DNA from: Hormiphora californensis
Taxonomy: Eukaryota; Ctenophora; Tentaculata; Cydippida; Pleurobrachiidae
Length of the DNA: 64,000 nucleotides
Reading direction: 5' to 3'
Assembly (NCBI GenBank): GCA_020137815.1
Contig: CM035356.1
Span: 2,622,535-2,686,534 of the forward strand
Shown: one piece after another, positions 35,432-47,411 of the stretch
Layout: every line of letters begins with the position of its first letter
Numbering within the stretch: position 1 is the stretch's first letter
The notes under the pieces: generated by a model
The model's input: the letters and a program-made list of their open reading frames with translations, nothing else
What the model was told of the DNA's origin: nothing
Databases searched by the model: none
Program-made: the position numbers and the translations under genes

Positions 35432-38400
35432 TTATCGTTTCGACTGACTAACTAGGGTTAGCAAATTCTCAAAGTCTTCTCCCCTCGGTATCCCTATCTG
35501 CTCCAACTGAAATCACAATGGGTTAGTTGCAATATTACAAGAGACCCCACAGTTCTATAAAAGTCTATATAGGGTCCTCCAGATTTATATACTATCCAAA
35601 AGATCCTTCTTCACTAACCCATTATGTCGCCTGACAGTCTGACACTGTGTCCGCACTTCGTTCATAAACAATTCAAACACTCACCTTTGTGCCCAGAGCA
35701 GTAACATCCAACTTTAGTTGAGTTCGGATCTTATCCTCGTCTGTATTAGCAGTTGATCCCTGTTGAGAGGCACCCTTCCGACCTCTCTTCAGCATTGCCA
35801 AACTGTCTTCTGTCTTGCGGAGGGAAACTAGGATCTCTGATATCGCCCCGTGGTACCTGGAGAGATTTGGCGAATGTAAGTATCGATCACTTTCAGCGAC
35901 ACAGGTTTCAAGTAAACAGAACTCGAAATACTATAACGTCATTCTGTTATAGTTTAACAGAATGAGGTTCAATGTTGATGGTCGATTTACCACGAGAGAA
36001 TGAGGTTCATGATAATCGTTAATTAGTTTTCAACAGAAAAACATTTAAACTAGAGTCTACACCGTACTAGACGTGTACTGACCTGACTACGACAGTGGTA
36101 GCTACTTTACTGCACCACTCTGCTTTGTACGGGTCAGGGAGACAGGAGTTATGTATCTCTGTTTCCAAACACTCTGTCAGCCCAGATACGTAACCAAGCG
36201 GCTCAGTTGGGGTCTGAAATGGGAATTAAATGTCATGGTGCTGCTCAGTGGCTAATGAGGCTATACTACAGCAGTATGTACTAGCCAACCAGATATTACA
36301 TGTAATAATGTAATGATGATTAGAATGTGATTGAAAGTGTGACTCTCATTAATTACTGGGATGGTTTCACTGCCAGGAATCACGCTACCCCTCCTAACAG
36401 TGTTATCACACACACCACCATGGTATTAGTTACAACTAGGTATTAGTAATATATCTCTGTGTGGAGGTGTGTGATTTGATTTCCTGATGTTCCTGATCCT
36501 TCTCATCTCTCTGGTCCAAACAACACTTGGTAATTTAGTTGTCTCATAAGACTGTCCTGTCCGCACTGGGCCGATGACTGACTGACATCGGCTCTGAATA
36601 CAAGTCTCCAGACAGACCCACAATTACACCCGACCAGACGCCGACGGAGTCATAGTAGTCCCTTCTACTACCGCACAGCTGCTACTCGATAGCATTGCTC
36701 CCGGACGACTCAGCGATCCAAACCAAACCAAACCAAACTGGGCCGAAGGCTCGGCGCAGCTGCGTGAGGCTGCGAGATGTTACAGTCAGTATCTGACAAT
36801 AATTTGCTTGTTATTTAAACCCGCCATATCAATCCTAACATGCACTCTCTCTAGGATCTGTTAACGATACCAACTCAACATCCCCTGCAGGGGGATCTCC
36901 AGTACAGTTTGTGATCTGGAATACCACTCACACCCCCAGCTGGGAAGGTGTCCTCCTCACCAACATCTCCCATGGCAACACCTCCCATCACCATGGCAAC
37001 ACATCTCGTCACCATGGTAACACCTCCCGTCATGACGTCACATATCACCTTGGTAACGTGTGTCGTTACGATGGCAGCCCTGACATGACAACAGCTCACT
37101 GTCTCTGTCGACACCTCGCCTTCCACGGAGCGTCCACAGTGGAGAACAAGAGGACTGACCGGGGTAGATTCTCCAACCTCCTTCCCACAGCAGTAACTTC
37201 AGTAACATGTGACCAAGGAGGGAGAGTTTTGGTAACCAAGGGAACAGCATGCAAGAGTAGCTACTTTTACACGTGGATAGGGTGCACGTGCAGTGAGGGG
37301 TGGTTTGTTACAGAGGGAGGGTGTGAGAGGTGTCCCCCTATGACATCATCACCACCTGACAGAACAAGGTGCATCTGTAGGCCTGGTAAGAAATACAGAA
37401 CTAGATTTTCGAATGAAAAACAGGGGGTAACACATTTTCCTTGCTTGAATCTCTCTCCCTCACCCTTGTAAAGGGAGGGCCCATAATTTCATTCCAACTT
37501 CATTTTCCCCTGGATGTGTATTGTATCTTGCAGGTACCCGGTGGTCAGCCTCTCTCAACACGTGCCAAGAATGTCCAGCTAATACCCGTGGAAATGGCAC
37601 CCATTGCATCCCCTGCCCACTCCACTCCTCCTCCCCTCCCTCCTCCCCCTCTTGCACGTGCAACCCAACCCACTATAGTGGAGACGGAGAGTGCCGGGAG
37701 TGCCCCCAGGGCAGTTACGGAGAGGGAGAGAGGTGTGTGGAGTGCAAGGGAGGAAGGGTGGATGGAAGGGGATGTGATTGTGATGACGAGGGGAGGTGGT
37801 GGAATGGGGCGGAGTGTAGGGACTGTGAGGAGGGTGTATGTCAATGTAAACCAGGCCACAACACTACATGTCAGCCATGTCCAAGGAACACCTACAGCCC
37901 CAGAGGATCACCATCGTGTACCCCCTGTCCCATCTACCACACCAGCTCTCCTGGATCATCGTCCTGTACCCCCTGCACTTTAGGGGAACACTGGAGTAAC
38001 ACCACCTGCCAACCCTGCCCGAAACACCAGTACGGGGATGGTAGGATATGTGGGGATTGCCCAACCGGGTTCACTGCCCACAGAGGGTTTTGTGTTGAGA
38101 AGGGGATGATGAGGGGTGATGGGGTGATGTGGGGTGTGTGGTTTGTACTGGTAGTGGTGGTGGGAGCTATTGGGTGGAGTGTTGTTAGAAGTGTAGTGTG
38201 TACCACAAGATCTTGCTACTGGTAGCGAACACTTGGACTATGAGGGTTTATAATATCTTGTAATGATGAGCTGGGGTTTGAGCGAGTGAAGCGAACACCT
38301 GGAATGCGAGTCAAGTGGACACAGAAAATGAACACTTTAACTGAGACAGTTGTTTAATACTTGTGACACATGAACAGTGAACATATATGCCTTGTTTTGG

Positions 38401-41400
38401 ATGACTGATGAGACGCTAATGGTGACATGCATATTAGATTTGTGAGAAATATCGTGAGACTGCTTGATTTATCCATGTATTTGATTTCCACTTTAAGCAC
38501 ATATCTGTTTAGTGTTTACCTCTCTGTTGGTTCGTCGGTAAAGACGTGGCACTGCCTGAGCCTGGTCGATAGCTTTACAGCACACCTCCGTCACGTGGCT
38601 AGTAACGTGATCAGCAAGGGTAGGTATACTCTCTGTGATCTCCCTGCAGGAGTCCTCTACAAGGTGGGGGTTATAACTGGGCAGGTGGGGGGACACTGTA
38701 CCCTCAACTAGTCCCGGTACCTGGGAGAGAGAGAGGTGAGTTTAAATGAGCTATTCATAATCAATGTCTCCACGCTACCACTACGCACAGAGCAAAGTAT
38801 GAATAATTCAGCACGTACCATGGTAACTAGGGTAGTGGTATCTAGGACAGCTCTGCACACATCAGATAACTGTAACTCCTCTGAACTCCCCGGTAACTCC
38901 CTCAACCATACTGCGTACCGTTTTAGTAACTGAAAAGGAGATGTCTTTATATACGAGATAATATGTCTTCTTCTATTAAATAGAAAGAGTGAAATGTCCC
39001 GAGAAAGACTGTGAAATGTTCCTTCCCACTCTAATTTCAATAGGTTCATATCAACTGGTTCATATCGTCTACTACTAACCTGTATAGTAAGTTTAAAGAA
39101 GCGATGTGTGAGAGGTTTTAGTAGCACATCTTCATCCCAGCACCTTCTAATACAGACAACTAGCATCTCAGATGTAGGAAGGAGGAATGAGCTGTTTGAG
39201 GGAGTCGGAGAGAAGGGAGTTAGTAGTTGGTGCTCCAGAGAACCAGCTATCTCTTGCAACCTGGGGGAGGTGATATTATGAGTTGGTGCTCCAGTGAACC
39301 AGCTATCTCTTGCAACCTGGGGGAGGTGATATATGTGTAGACTTCCTTCAGCTATCAGTATCTCTCAGTGACTGAAATTCTCTCAATTTACAACCAAGCA
39401 GTCACCTAAACTTTGTCCAGCTCTAACAAAAATCTACAATTGCTCCTCAGAGCTGACCATCAGGCAACACATCACAACAACCTACCTGATTTGAAAGTAT
39501 ATAGGAAGACTCCACTTGCTGAGGAATGTCTTGTAGGAGGAGTGCTGCCTCAGTGCTACAACCCTCTCTCTGTACCCTGCTAATCTCTCAAACTCACCCA
39601 GAAACCATATCGTGTCTTTATAGGCCTATAGCATGGAGAAGAGATGATTAGCTAACATTTAAATAAGGAATATCAACTAGATTCGAACAATATTGCCATG
39701 ATTTACACCCCTATTTGTATTGATCATACAGAGATAGAGTCTCCTACTATTACAATACCTGTTGGAAATGGCGGGGGTTTCCAGCAGCAAATATACTGGG
39801 AATATTGACACATATCTTACTAACAATAACTGGGAACACAGCATTACCCATAAACTCAAACGATCTAGGGGAGGAAGGAGGTTAGACATCGCTAAACAAA
39901 ATCAGAGTTATCGAGTTTTACAATAATCACCTTAATTCGTTGTCTTTTCTTGGCGTTGTCAGGGATAGGACAAGAGAGGTAGCGGGTGGTAGACTATCCA
40001 GTACACTCTGATATACACCTCTTAGTCCCAGCTCACTTAGTGCTGCCTTGTTTACCAGCTGTAACAGTGTTGGGAATGTGGTTCAGACTGGGTCCACGAC
40101 TAAGGGGGATTGGTTCAAGGGCTCCCTCATATCAGTTGGGTATGTGGTTCAGACTGGGTTCAAGTCTCATGACTAAAAAAGGGGGGCTGGAAAGTGGAAG
40201 GGGCCAGTGCAGCCGGAGGGGGCTTGGCCCCCCGAGTTGGGCAGCGTTCGGAAATGCACTGCGTGTTAGGGCACAGGGTGCGCGGCGTATTCACATCATG
40301 CGGGTGTTCTCGCGCGCTACGTCCTAGGTTTACACCCACAATACACCACCACCACCATCGTGTTGTATTCGATGGGGCGGTGTGTGTGTAATTATTGGTG
40401 TACACAATATGCAGATCATGTAGTCATCATGTACAATACACGTACCCTGTCAATAAGGGGAGATATGACGGACTCTGCGTAGAGTTTCTCACTTTTATCT
40501 ATCCTATCTAGAGTAGTAAAGATCCTCAGACATTGTGCAACTGAAGCCTTGTCACCTGACTCTAGACCACTTTTAAAGGCTGTATACAGACCGCCTTCCA
40601 GATACTGGTCTATCTTTTTTATCCTCTGGAAAATGGTTACTTGTTTAGAAATTGGATTTTACAAGAGGAGTGGGGATGGGGAGAGGTTGTAATCTAAGGC
40701 AGGGGGGGGGGGGGGGCAATATCCTTATTACACTTACAGGAAACATTTCTTGTACGAATGGTAACTCCTCATATTTAGAAATATAGAAATTCAACTGGCT
40801 ATACTCGCTAGCTACACGCTCAAACAAATTCCTGAGGGGGGTTAAAAAAGTTTTTCAGTGATTATTTTAGTCTTGACACAAGTAATTGGAAGGGGGTTGG
40901 GAGTTGTTAGGTTCTAACCCTCCCTTTACACAGTCTAGCCAGGCGAGTTGGGAGGGGGTTAACTTGTAAGCACGGACTTACTCCTTTGCCTCTGTGTTTT
41001 GAGAGATCAAGTTTTCAATCTTTATTATCAGCTTGTTGATATTTAGTAGACTGTATAGCACCTCCTGAGAGAGAGGTAATGGTGATTGGGTAAACTTTAA
41101 AAGAACTTATTGTGCTGGTGGTTGGCTATTGAAGTTTAAATGTTCTGACCCTTTTTTACAAGAGGCAGGGTTGAACAAGACATGGTTACGAGATGTTGAT
41201 ACCTGTTATGTTCTAACCTTACTTTTCATTTGTTAGACAGGGTTACTAAAATTACCTGTTTGTTTCGGATCTCAGATCGCAAGACAAGTTTCTCTGAAAT
41301 TTGTTCGATCTCTGACTGAATGGAGGATCTAATTATCTCAATATCCGCTTGTATACCTAAGAGACAAGCTGTGTTACAAACTGTGTTATCAATACAAGGC

Positions 41401-43977
41401 CCTATTCTAGATAAAACATGACGTCAAGTTTTCTTAGAAGAGCACAACAAAAAGTGCCATAATCTAAATTAAACTGTTGGTGACTCAGATAATCACTGAC
41501 TCGTTAGAGGTGCCCTAATCTAAATTAAACTACACTAGTATGACTCAGATAATCACTGACTTGTTGTACTAATAAATAAATAATCACTGACTTGTAAGGG
41601 GTGCCTCTAGTTTTAGTATCGTCTGATCCACTCCCACTAAGTTTGTAGAAAGGTTCACAAAATCAGCATAATCCCTGGGCGAGAGAGAGGGAGGAGTGGG
41701 GGTCAGGGAGATAACCATTGGGTTTAGAAATACATCCCAAAGGGTGGAAGATCTGGGGGAAGACCGGGGGGGTCGTCATGTTAATTTTGTTAATGTTTTG
41801 TTAACTAACAAACGACCCTTGGTGAAACATTAACAAAATTAACAAAATTAACAAAATTAACAAAAATCGCGTTTTAGATGTTTTTAGTCGGTTTATAGCT
41901 GTTTTATGTGTTTTTAGGTGTGTTTAGGTGTTTCTATCATAAACTCACTATCTCCCATGGCAGATATTTCATAGCTAGAATAATTGTTTGGATTTCATCA
42001 AAGGTTTTGAGGTAAGAAAAGGGTCATTATAACAAAGGAGGGGTATACGAGTAAAGAACACCAGTTTAATGTATAAATAGTGCGGTAATATGACGAAAAT
42101 TTTTCGGCATAATCGTTCTAAAGCTAATTCCACTTCTAGGATACTCTATAGGGTCCCTAGAAACAACCCCTGAAATTGTCGCAAGATCGGCGATAAAGAA
42201 ATTGTATTAATTGGGCCTGATTGGTTACAGGGTGCTTTCAGCCTGAAGCCAAAACCATAAATACCCTTAAAATAGGAGTAGAGAAAAAACCGAGGGCACT
42301 AAAGTGATCAGCGTCCTCGCATTAGTGGGGGTAGGTGCTGGAATTAAGTCTCTACCTCATCTGGTTAATCAGATAATTGGATAATCAGCTCTGCGCATAG
42401 CCGTTTTTGGCCATATGGCTATAGCTATGTTAGGAAAGGAGTAGAGACAAAACCGAGGGCACTAAAATGGTCAGCGTCCTCGCATTAGTGGGGGTAGGTG
42501 CTGGAATTAAGTCTCTATCTCATTTGGTTAATTAGTTAATTGGATAATTAGATCTGCACATAGCCGTTTTCGGCCATATGGCTGTAGCCACTTAGGAATG
42601 GTTTAGAGACATTTCACTGGTGCCATCTTGTAGACAATGGCCAATTATGGGGGGTCGACGTCGGACTTTTAAGCTCTATCTCCAACTGTTTAGCCGTTAT
42701 TTGGCTTTAAAGGTGCTCAAAATGAGCAAAAAACGGTAAAAAGCCCAATTTTGAGCAAACCAAATAACGGCTAAACGGTTGGAGATAGAGCATAAAAGTC
42801 CGACGTCGACCACCCACAACTTGGCCATTGTCTACAAGATGGCACCCATGAAATGTCTCTAAACCATTCCTAAGTGGCTATAGCCATATGGCCGAAAACG
42901 GCTATGTGCAGATCTAATTATCCAATTAACTAATTAACCAGATGAGATAGAGACTTAATTCCAGCACCTACCCCCACTAATGCGAGGACGCTGATCACTT
43001 TAGTGCCCTCGGTTTTGTCTATACTCCTATTTTAAGGGTACTTATGGTTTTGGCTTAGCACCCTGTAACCAATTAGGCCCAATTAAGGCAAGTTCTTCAT
43101 CGCCGATCTTGCGACAACTTCAGGGGTTGATTCTAGGGACCCTATAGAGTACCCTAGAAGTGGAATTAGCTTTAGAACGATTATGCCGAAAAATTTTCGT
43201 CATATTACCGCACTAGTGGCGGGTCAAAAAAATTCAAAAAAAATTCACAAAAAAAATTCAAAAAAATTTTTGGGGAAAAAATCCTGCCACTAAATCAGGG
43301 TGCCACTAAATCGGGGGCCATTAAATCGGGGTTCGACTGTATATCAGTGTTGATTGGATGGGTAGTACGTATAATATTGTCAAAAATAACGCAAATGATC
43401 TATTAAAACGGGATTAAAAGCTTCAAAAAGACTTAAAAAAGCTTCTTTTTTTTGTTAATAATGTTAATAATGTTAATAATGTTAATAATGTTAATAATGT
43501 TAATGTTAACATTTTAAAAATTTTCATGAAACATTAACATTAACATGACGACCCCCCCGGAAGACCCCGGTTACCTATTCATTATAAGATCTGGGGAAAG
43601 ACCACTTTTACCTATTTATAAGCTCTACAAGAGAGTTTTGGATGGTACTTGAGTACTTCTCCAGATCCTTCTTCAAACTTTCAAGAGTGAAGCTCTTCCT
43701 GTTCAGTGCTAGGAATGTGTCAACATTGAAACTGTCATCGAAGAACTCCTGAAAATATGGATTTGAAAATGAGGCGACACAAATCATCATGGGCTTGAAG
43801 ATTATTTGAAGAAAGGTTGAATGAGGTTTGAAGGGTATTTGACAAGAACAGAGCTACAAATTGAACTTGTCAAGTCTCAATTAGAATGAGTATTAAATTT
43901 GAAAATACCTCTGGTCTAAAACAGACAGGACGCTCTCGTTTCAAGGAGGATAATATTATTTGGGTGGTGTCAGTCAT
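35432..43977 (-). CDS. COG2: Conserved oligomeric Golgi complex subunit 2, 16 exons, about 664 aa
   Basis: Exons: 43977-43909, 43748-43612, 41674-41592, 41356-41256, 41064-40982, 40831-40738, 40625-40446, 40058-39931, 39865-39759, 39625-39486, 39260-39080, 38929-38819, 38720-38520, 36213-36083, 35856-35685, 35506-35432. COG2 marks appear throughout: CFRPEEFFDDSFNVDTFL at the start, LVELINR then DYADFVNLSTNLVG, the YSQLNFYISK helix, SLPIYFQIR, LQEIAGSLEH, RRCWDEDVLLKPLTHRFFKL and VPRLYRRTNRE. COG2 is in lobe A of the COG tether that guides retrograde intra-Golgi vesicles. One base in my exon sum does not fit a multiple of three, so one boundary is off by one or there is an indel. A copy of the exon 11 acceptor region is duplicated at 39270-39310. 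The intron at 36214-38519 holds an antisense gene. Confidence 0.92.
36487..38225 (+). CDS. Cysteine-rich type I membrane glycoprotein nested in a COG2 intron, 3 exons
   Basis: Exons: 36487-36529 (signal peptide MFLILLISLVQTTL), 36855-37385 and 37534-38225, all joined in phase 1. After a Ser/Thr/Asn-rich start comes a run of HGNTS repeats that puts several N-glycosylation sequons in a row. From about residue 110 on there are many CxxC motifs (CSEGWFVTEGGCERCP, CQECPANTRGNGTHCIPCP, CRECPQGSYG, CQPCPRNTYSP, CGDCPTGF). The pattern resembles ephrin-receptor-like/TNFR-type Cys-rich (GCC2/GCC3) modules. A TM helix (MWGVWFVLVVVVGAIGW) is followed by a tail of under 20 residues, so signalling would need partners. 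The gene is complete between two COG2 exons on the opposite strand. I do not recognise an orthologue. Confidence 0.7.
41765..43557. mobile_element. TIR element B (GGGGTCGTCATGTTAAT... ends), about 1.8 kb
   Basis: The left end GGGGGGTCGTCATGTTAAT and the right end ATTAACATGACGACCCCCC are inverse. GGAAGACC flanks both sides, an apparent 8-bp target duplication, as in Mutator- or hAT-like elements. The interior has TTAACAAAA repeats near each end, a palindrome (42079-43214) and an inward remnant of the pogo-like TIR at 43295-43340. No transposase is seen. It lies in a COG2 intron and shares its end type with element A. Confidence 0.65.
42079..43214. repeat. Long palindrome, arms about 480-640 bp, inside element B
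   Basis: The arms begin AGTGCGGTAATATGACGAAA and its inverse. The left arm carries an extra tandem copy of about 165 bp (CCGAGGGCACTAAA through CATATGGCTATAGC), which the right arm lacks. The centre is near 42690-42760. Confidence 0.9.
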
Positions 43978-44293
43978 CTTGGTCACATTTTACACGGCAT
44001 GGGGAATAACTGGCTTAGAAAAGATGTGGTTTTTAATTCAATACAAATCTGTAGGTAGAAGAGGGACGAGAAACACCAACGGTTAGTTATTGAAACTTTA
44101 TGCGAAAATGAAAATTAGCAAATCATACTACACAGAAAAATGTACAAAGAAATAGAGTAACGCTATTATAAACCGGGATTTAACTTTCTTGACCTATCAG
44201 TCATGTGATAAGAAGTGAACAATAATTAGCAGACACACGCACTGATTTTCTAATCAGAACATCACAACTCCCCATGAGTAAAACAATCATATA

Positions 44294-45859
44294 CAGGGTG
44301 TCCCATATATTCTCCGGGTCGGTTGGCGAGCTGTCACGCAAAAACGGTGATAGTTGTGTGAAAACAAACTGCGGGAGTGTGCTGGATTAATTCCTTCCTA
44401 ACTGATGGCTTTGTTTTAAAATTAAATTTCAAAAGTTCATTTTTCATGAATGAACATTGTTGCCGTTCATTCATGAATTCTGAAATATTGTTTACCTTGA
44501 GTAAGTAACTTTTCTTTGGCTCGCAATTATCTTTCCATTGAGCACCATAAAACTCAAATTGAAGCACCAGGTCACATGACAGTTGAGAAAATGAACATGC
44601 ATGATTTTGGCTCTTTTTGCGACTTTCAATCGGCTGTATCACCGCTACCTTACCTTCAATCTTTTTGAAACTTTGGGTGAACATTGGATAAGCAAAGATC
44701 TTTGCTCACAAGAAAAATCAAGGTCAAAACTCAAAGTTCATTTTTAAGTTTTGGTAGTTCATTCCACTCATTCAGGAACCAACAACCCTAAAGTGATGGA
44801 AAAGTGTTGGATTTTGTTTGGCCAATGTCCTGCAATGACAGAGAGGTGTAGTAACGTGTTTCCGGGCTAGTTAGTGGGTGTCCATGTGATCTTGGTGATA
44901 CCTGACACCTTCACTGAGCAATAATCAAGGGATTTTCACGAATTTAAGCATGTGATTTGGGTTTTCTGCGATTGGTATCGTGCAGCAATGTTAAGAGATC
45001 TCATAGCCCTCGAAAATGATGGTTAGTTCAATGAAATGAGTTGATTTATGATCGAAAATGGTCGTTGAGTTCAATTTGGCATCGGTTTTAATCTTATTGA
45101 TCATAAACCAACTCAATTTATTGAACTTATCATCATTTTTGAGGTGCTATGTGATCTCTCAAGATTGCTGCACGATACCAATCGCAGTAGACCCGAATCA
45201 CATGCTTGAATTCGAGAAAATCCCTTGATTATTGCTCAGTGAAGGTGTCAGGTATCACCAAGATCACATGGACACCCACTAACTAGCCCGGAAACACGTA
45301 ACTACACCTCTCTGTCATTGCAGGACATTGGCCAAACAAAATCCAACACTTTTCCATCACTTTAGGGTTGTTGGTTCCTGAATGAGTGGAATGAACTACC
45401 AAAACTTAAAAATGAACTTTGAGTTTTGACCTTGATTTTTCTTGTGAGCAAAGATCTTTGCTTATCCAATGTTCACCCAAAGTTTCAAAAAGATTGAAGG
45501 TAAGGTAGCGGTGATACCGCCGATTGAAAGTCGCAAAAAGAGCCAAAATCATGCCTGTTCATTTTCTCAACTGTCATGTGACCTGGTGCTTCAATTTGAG
45601 TTTTATGGTGCTCAATGGAAAGATAATTGCGAGCCAAAGAAAAGTTACTTACTCAAGGTAAACAATATTTCAGAATTCATGAATGAACGGCAGAAATGTT
45701 CATTCATGAAAAATGAACTTTTGAAATTTAATTTTAAAACAAAGCCATCAGTTAGGAAGGAATTAATCCAGCACACTCCCGCAGTTTGTTTTCACACAAC
45801 TATCACCGTTTTTGCGTGACAGCTCGCCAACCGACCCGGAGAATATATGGGACACCCTG
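44294..45859. mobile_element. Fold-back element 1, 1566 bp, ends CAGGGTGTCCC with TA flanks
   Basis: The element is one long palindrome with near-identical arms of about 760 bp and a centre near 45076. TA flanks both ends (44292-44293 and 45860-45861). Each arm has the same 116-codon open frame in opposite orientation. The end type and TA target suggest a Tc1/mariner-like mover. It lies upstream of the COG2 start. Confidence 0.85.
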
Positions 45860-45861
45860 TA

Positions 45862-47269
45862 CAAGGTGGCCCATAAATTATGAGGCCGGGGGACGAGCTG
45901 TACCTCCGAAACGGTGACAGTTGTGCAAAAACAAACTACGGGAACATGCTGGAACAATTCCTTGGTAACTTTTTGCAAATTTTGAGTTTTTTATTCAAAA
46001 GTTCATTTTTCATTCATGAACTTTTCACGCGTTCATTAATGAACAGAGGACTCTAATTTACCGAGAGTAAGCCATTTTGTTTGGGTTGAATTTATCTTTC
46101 CAATGAGCACAATGTAAATCAAATTAAAGCACCAGGTCACATGGCAGTTGAGAAAATGCACATGCATGAATTTGGCTCTTCCTGCAACTTTCAATCAGCT
46201 GTATCACGACAACCTTTTGTTTAATCTTTTTTAAATTTTCAGTGAACATTGGTTAAACAAAGATCTTTGCTCACAAGAAAAATTAACGTCAAATTTCAAA
46301 GTTCATTTTTCAATTTGTGGTGTTCATTTAAGTCATTCATGAACAGATATTCTGAAAACCATAAAAATGTTTGGATTATGTTTGGAAAATGTCACCCAAT
46401 CACAGACAAGTGTTGTAACCAAAGCTAGCTGGTGAGTGACACATGTGATCTTGATGTCACCTGACACGCTCCCTCAGTATGCTTCAATGACGATCCTTGT
46501 TTTCAAGCATCCGAGGTGATTCGATCGTGATTGGCTCATGTAACCAAGGTGAGACGCTATGACTTGACCCTCCCCTACTGGTAACGAGCCTGGTTCTTTT
46601 CGTCACATCTCTTTAATGAGATGATACGATCACTTATTACTCACTCGGTGTCAGATGACATTAACACTCAGCAGATCACATGTGTCACTCACCAGCTAGC
46701 TTTGGTACATGTTACAACACTTGTCTGTGATTGGGTGACATTTGCCAAACATAATCCGTACATTTTTTATGGTTTTCAGAATATCTGTTCATGAATGACT
46801 TAAATGAACACCACAAATTGAAAAATGAACTTTGAAATTTGGCGTTAATTTTTCTTGTGAGCAAAGATCTTTGTTTAACCAATGTTCACTGAAAATTTAA
46901 AAAAGATTAAACAAAAGGTTGTCGTGATACAGCTGATTGAAAGTTGCAGGAAGAGCCAAATTCATGCATGTGCATTTTCTCAACTGCCATGTGACCTGGT
47001 GCTTTAATTTGATTTTCATTGTGCTCATTGGAAAGATAAATTCAACCCAAACAAAATGGCTTACTCTCGGTAAATTAGAGTCCTCAGTTCATTAATGAAC
47101 GCGTGAAAAGTTCATGAATGAAAAATGAACTTTTGAATAAAAAACTCAAAATTCGCAAAAAGTTACCAAGGAATTGTTCCAGCATGTTCCCGTAGTTTGT
47201 TTTTGCACAACTATCACCGTTTCGGAGGTACAGCTCGTCCCCCGGCCTCATAATTTATGGGCCACCTTG
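45862..47269. mobile_element. Fold-back element 2, 1408 bp, ends CAAGGTGGCCC with TA flanks
   Basis: A second long palindrome (centre near 46565) begins directly after the TA that ends element 1 and itself ends at TA (47270-47271). The interior is a diverged relative of element 1: both have CACCAGGTCACATG, AAAATGCACATGCATGA-type stretches and AGATCTTTGCTCACAAG in the same order. Confidence 0.85.
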
Positions 47270-47411
47270 TAATACCGTACGGCTACCCAGTACCCACAAT
47301 CACTATACCCCCTATACCCTTGTGTGAAGTATGTCAGATCATGTTTTACAACCTAAAACTCGCCCCTTTATCACCCTAATCCTCTAGTGCCCCTAACCCT
47401 GCCTCTACCCC

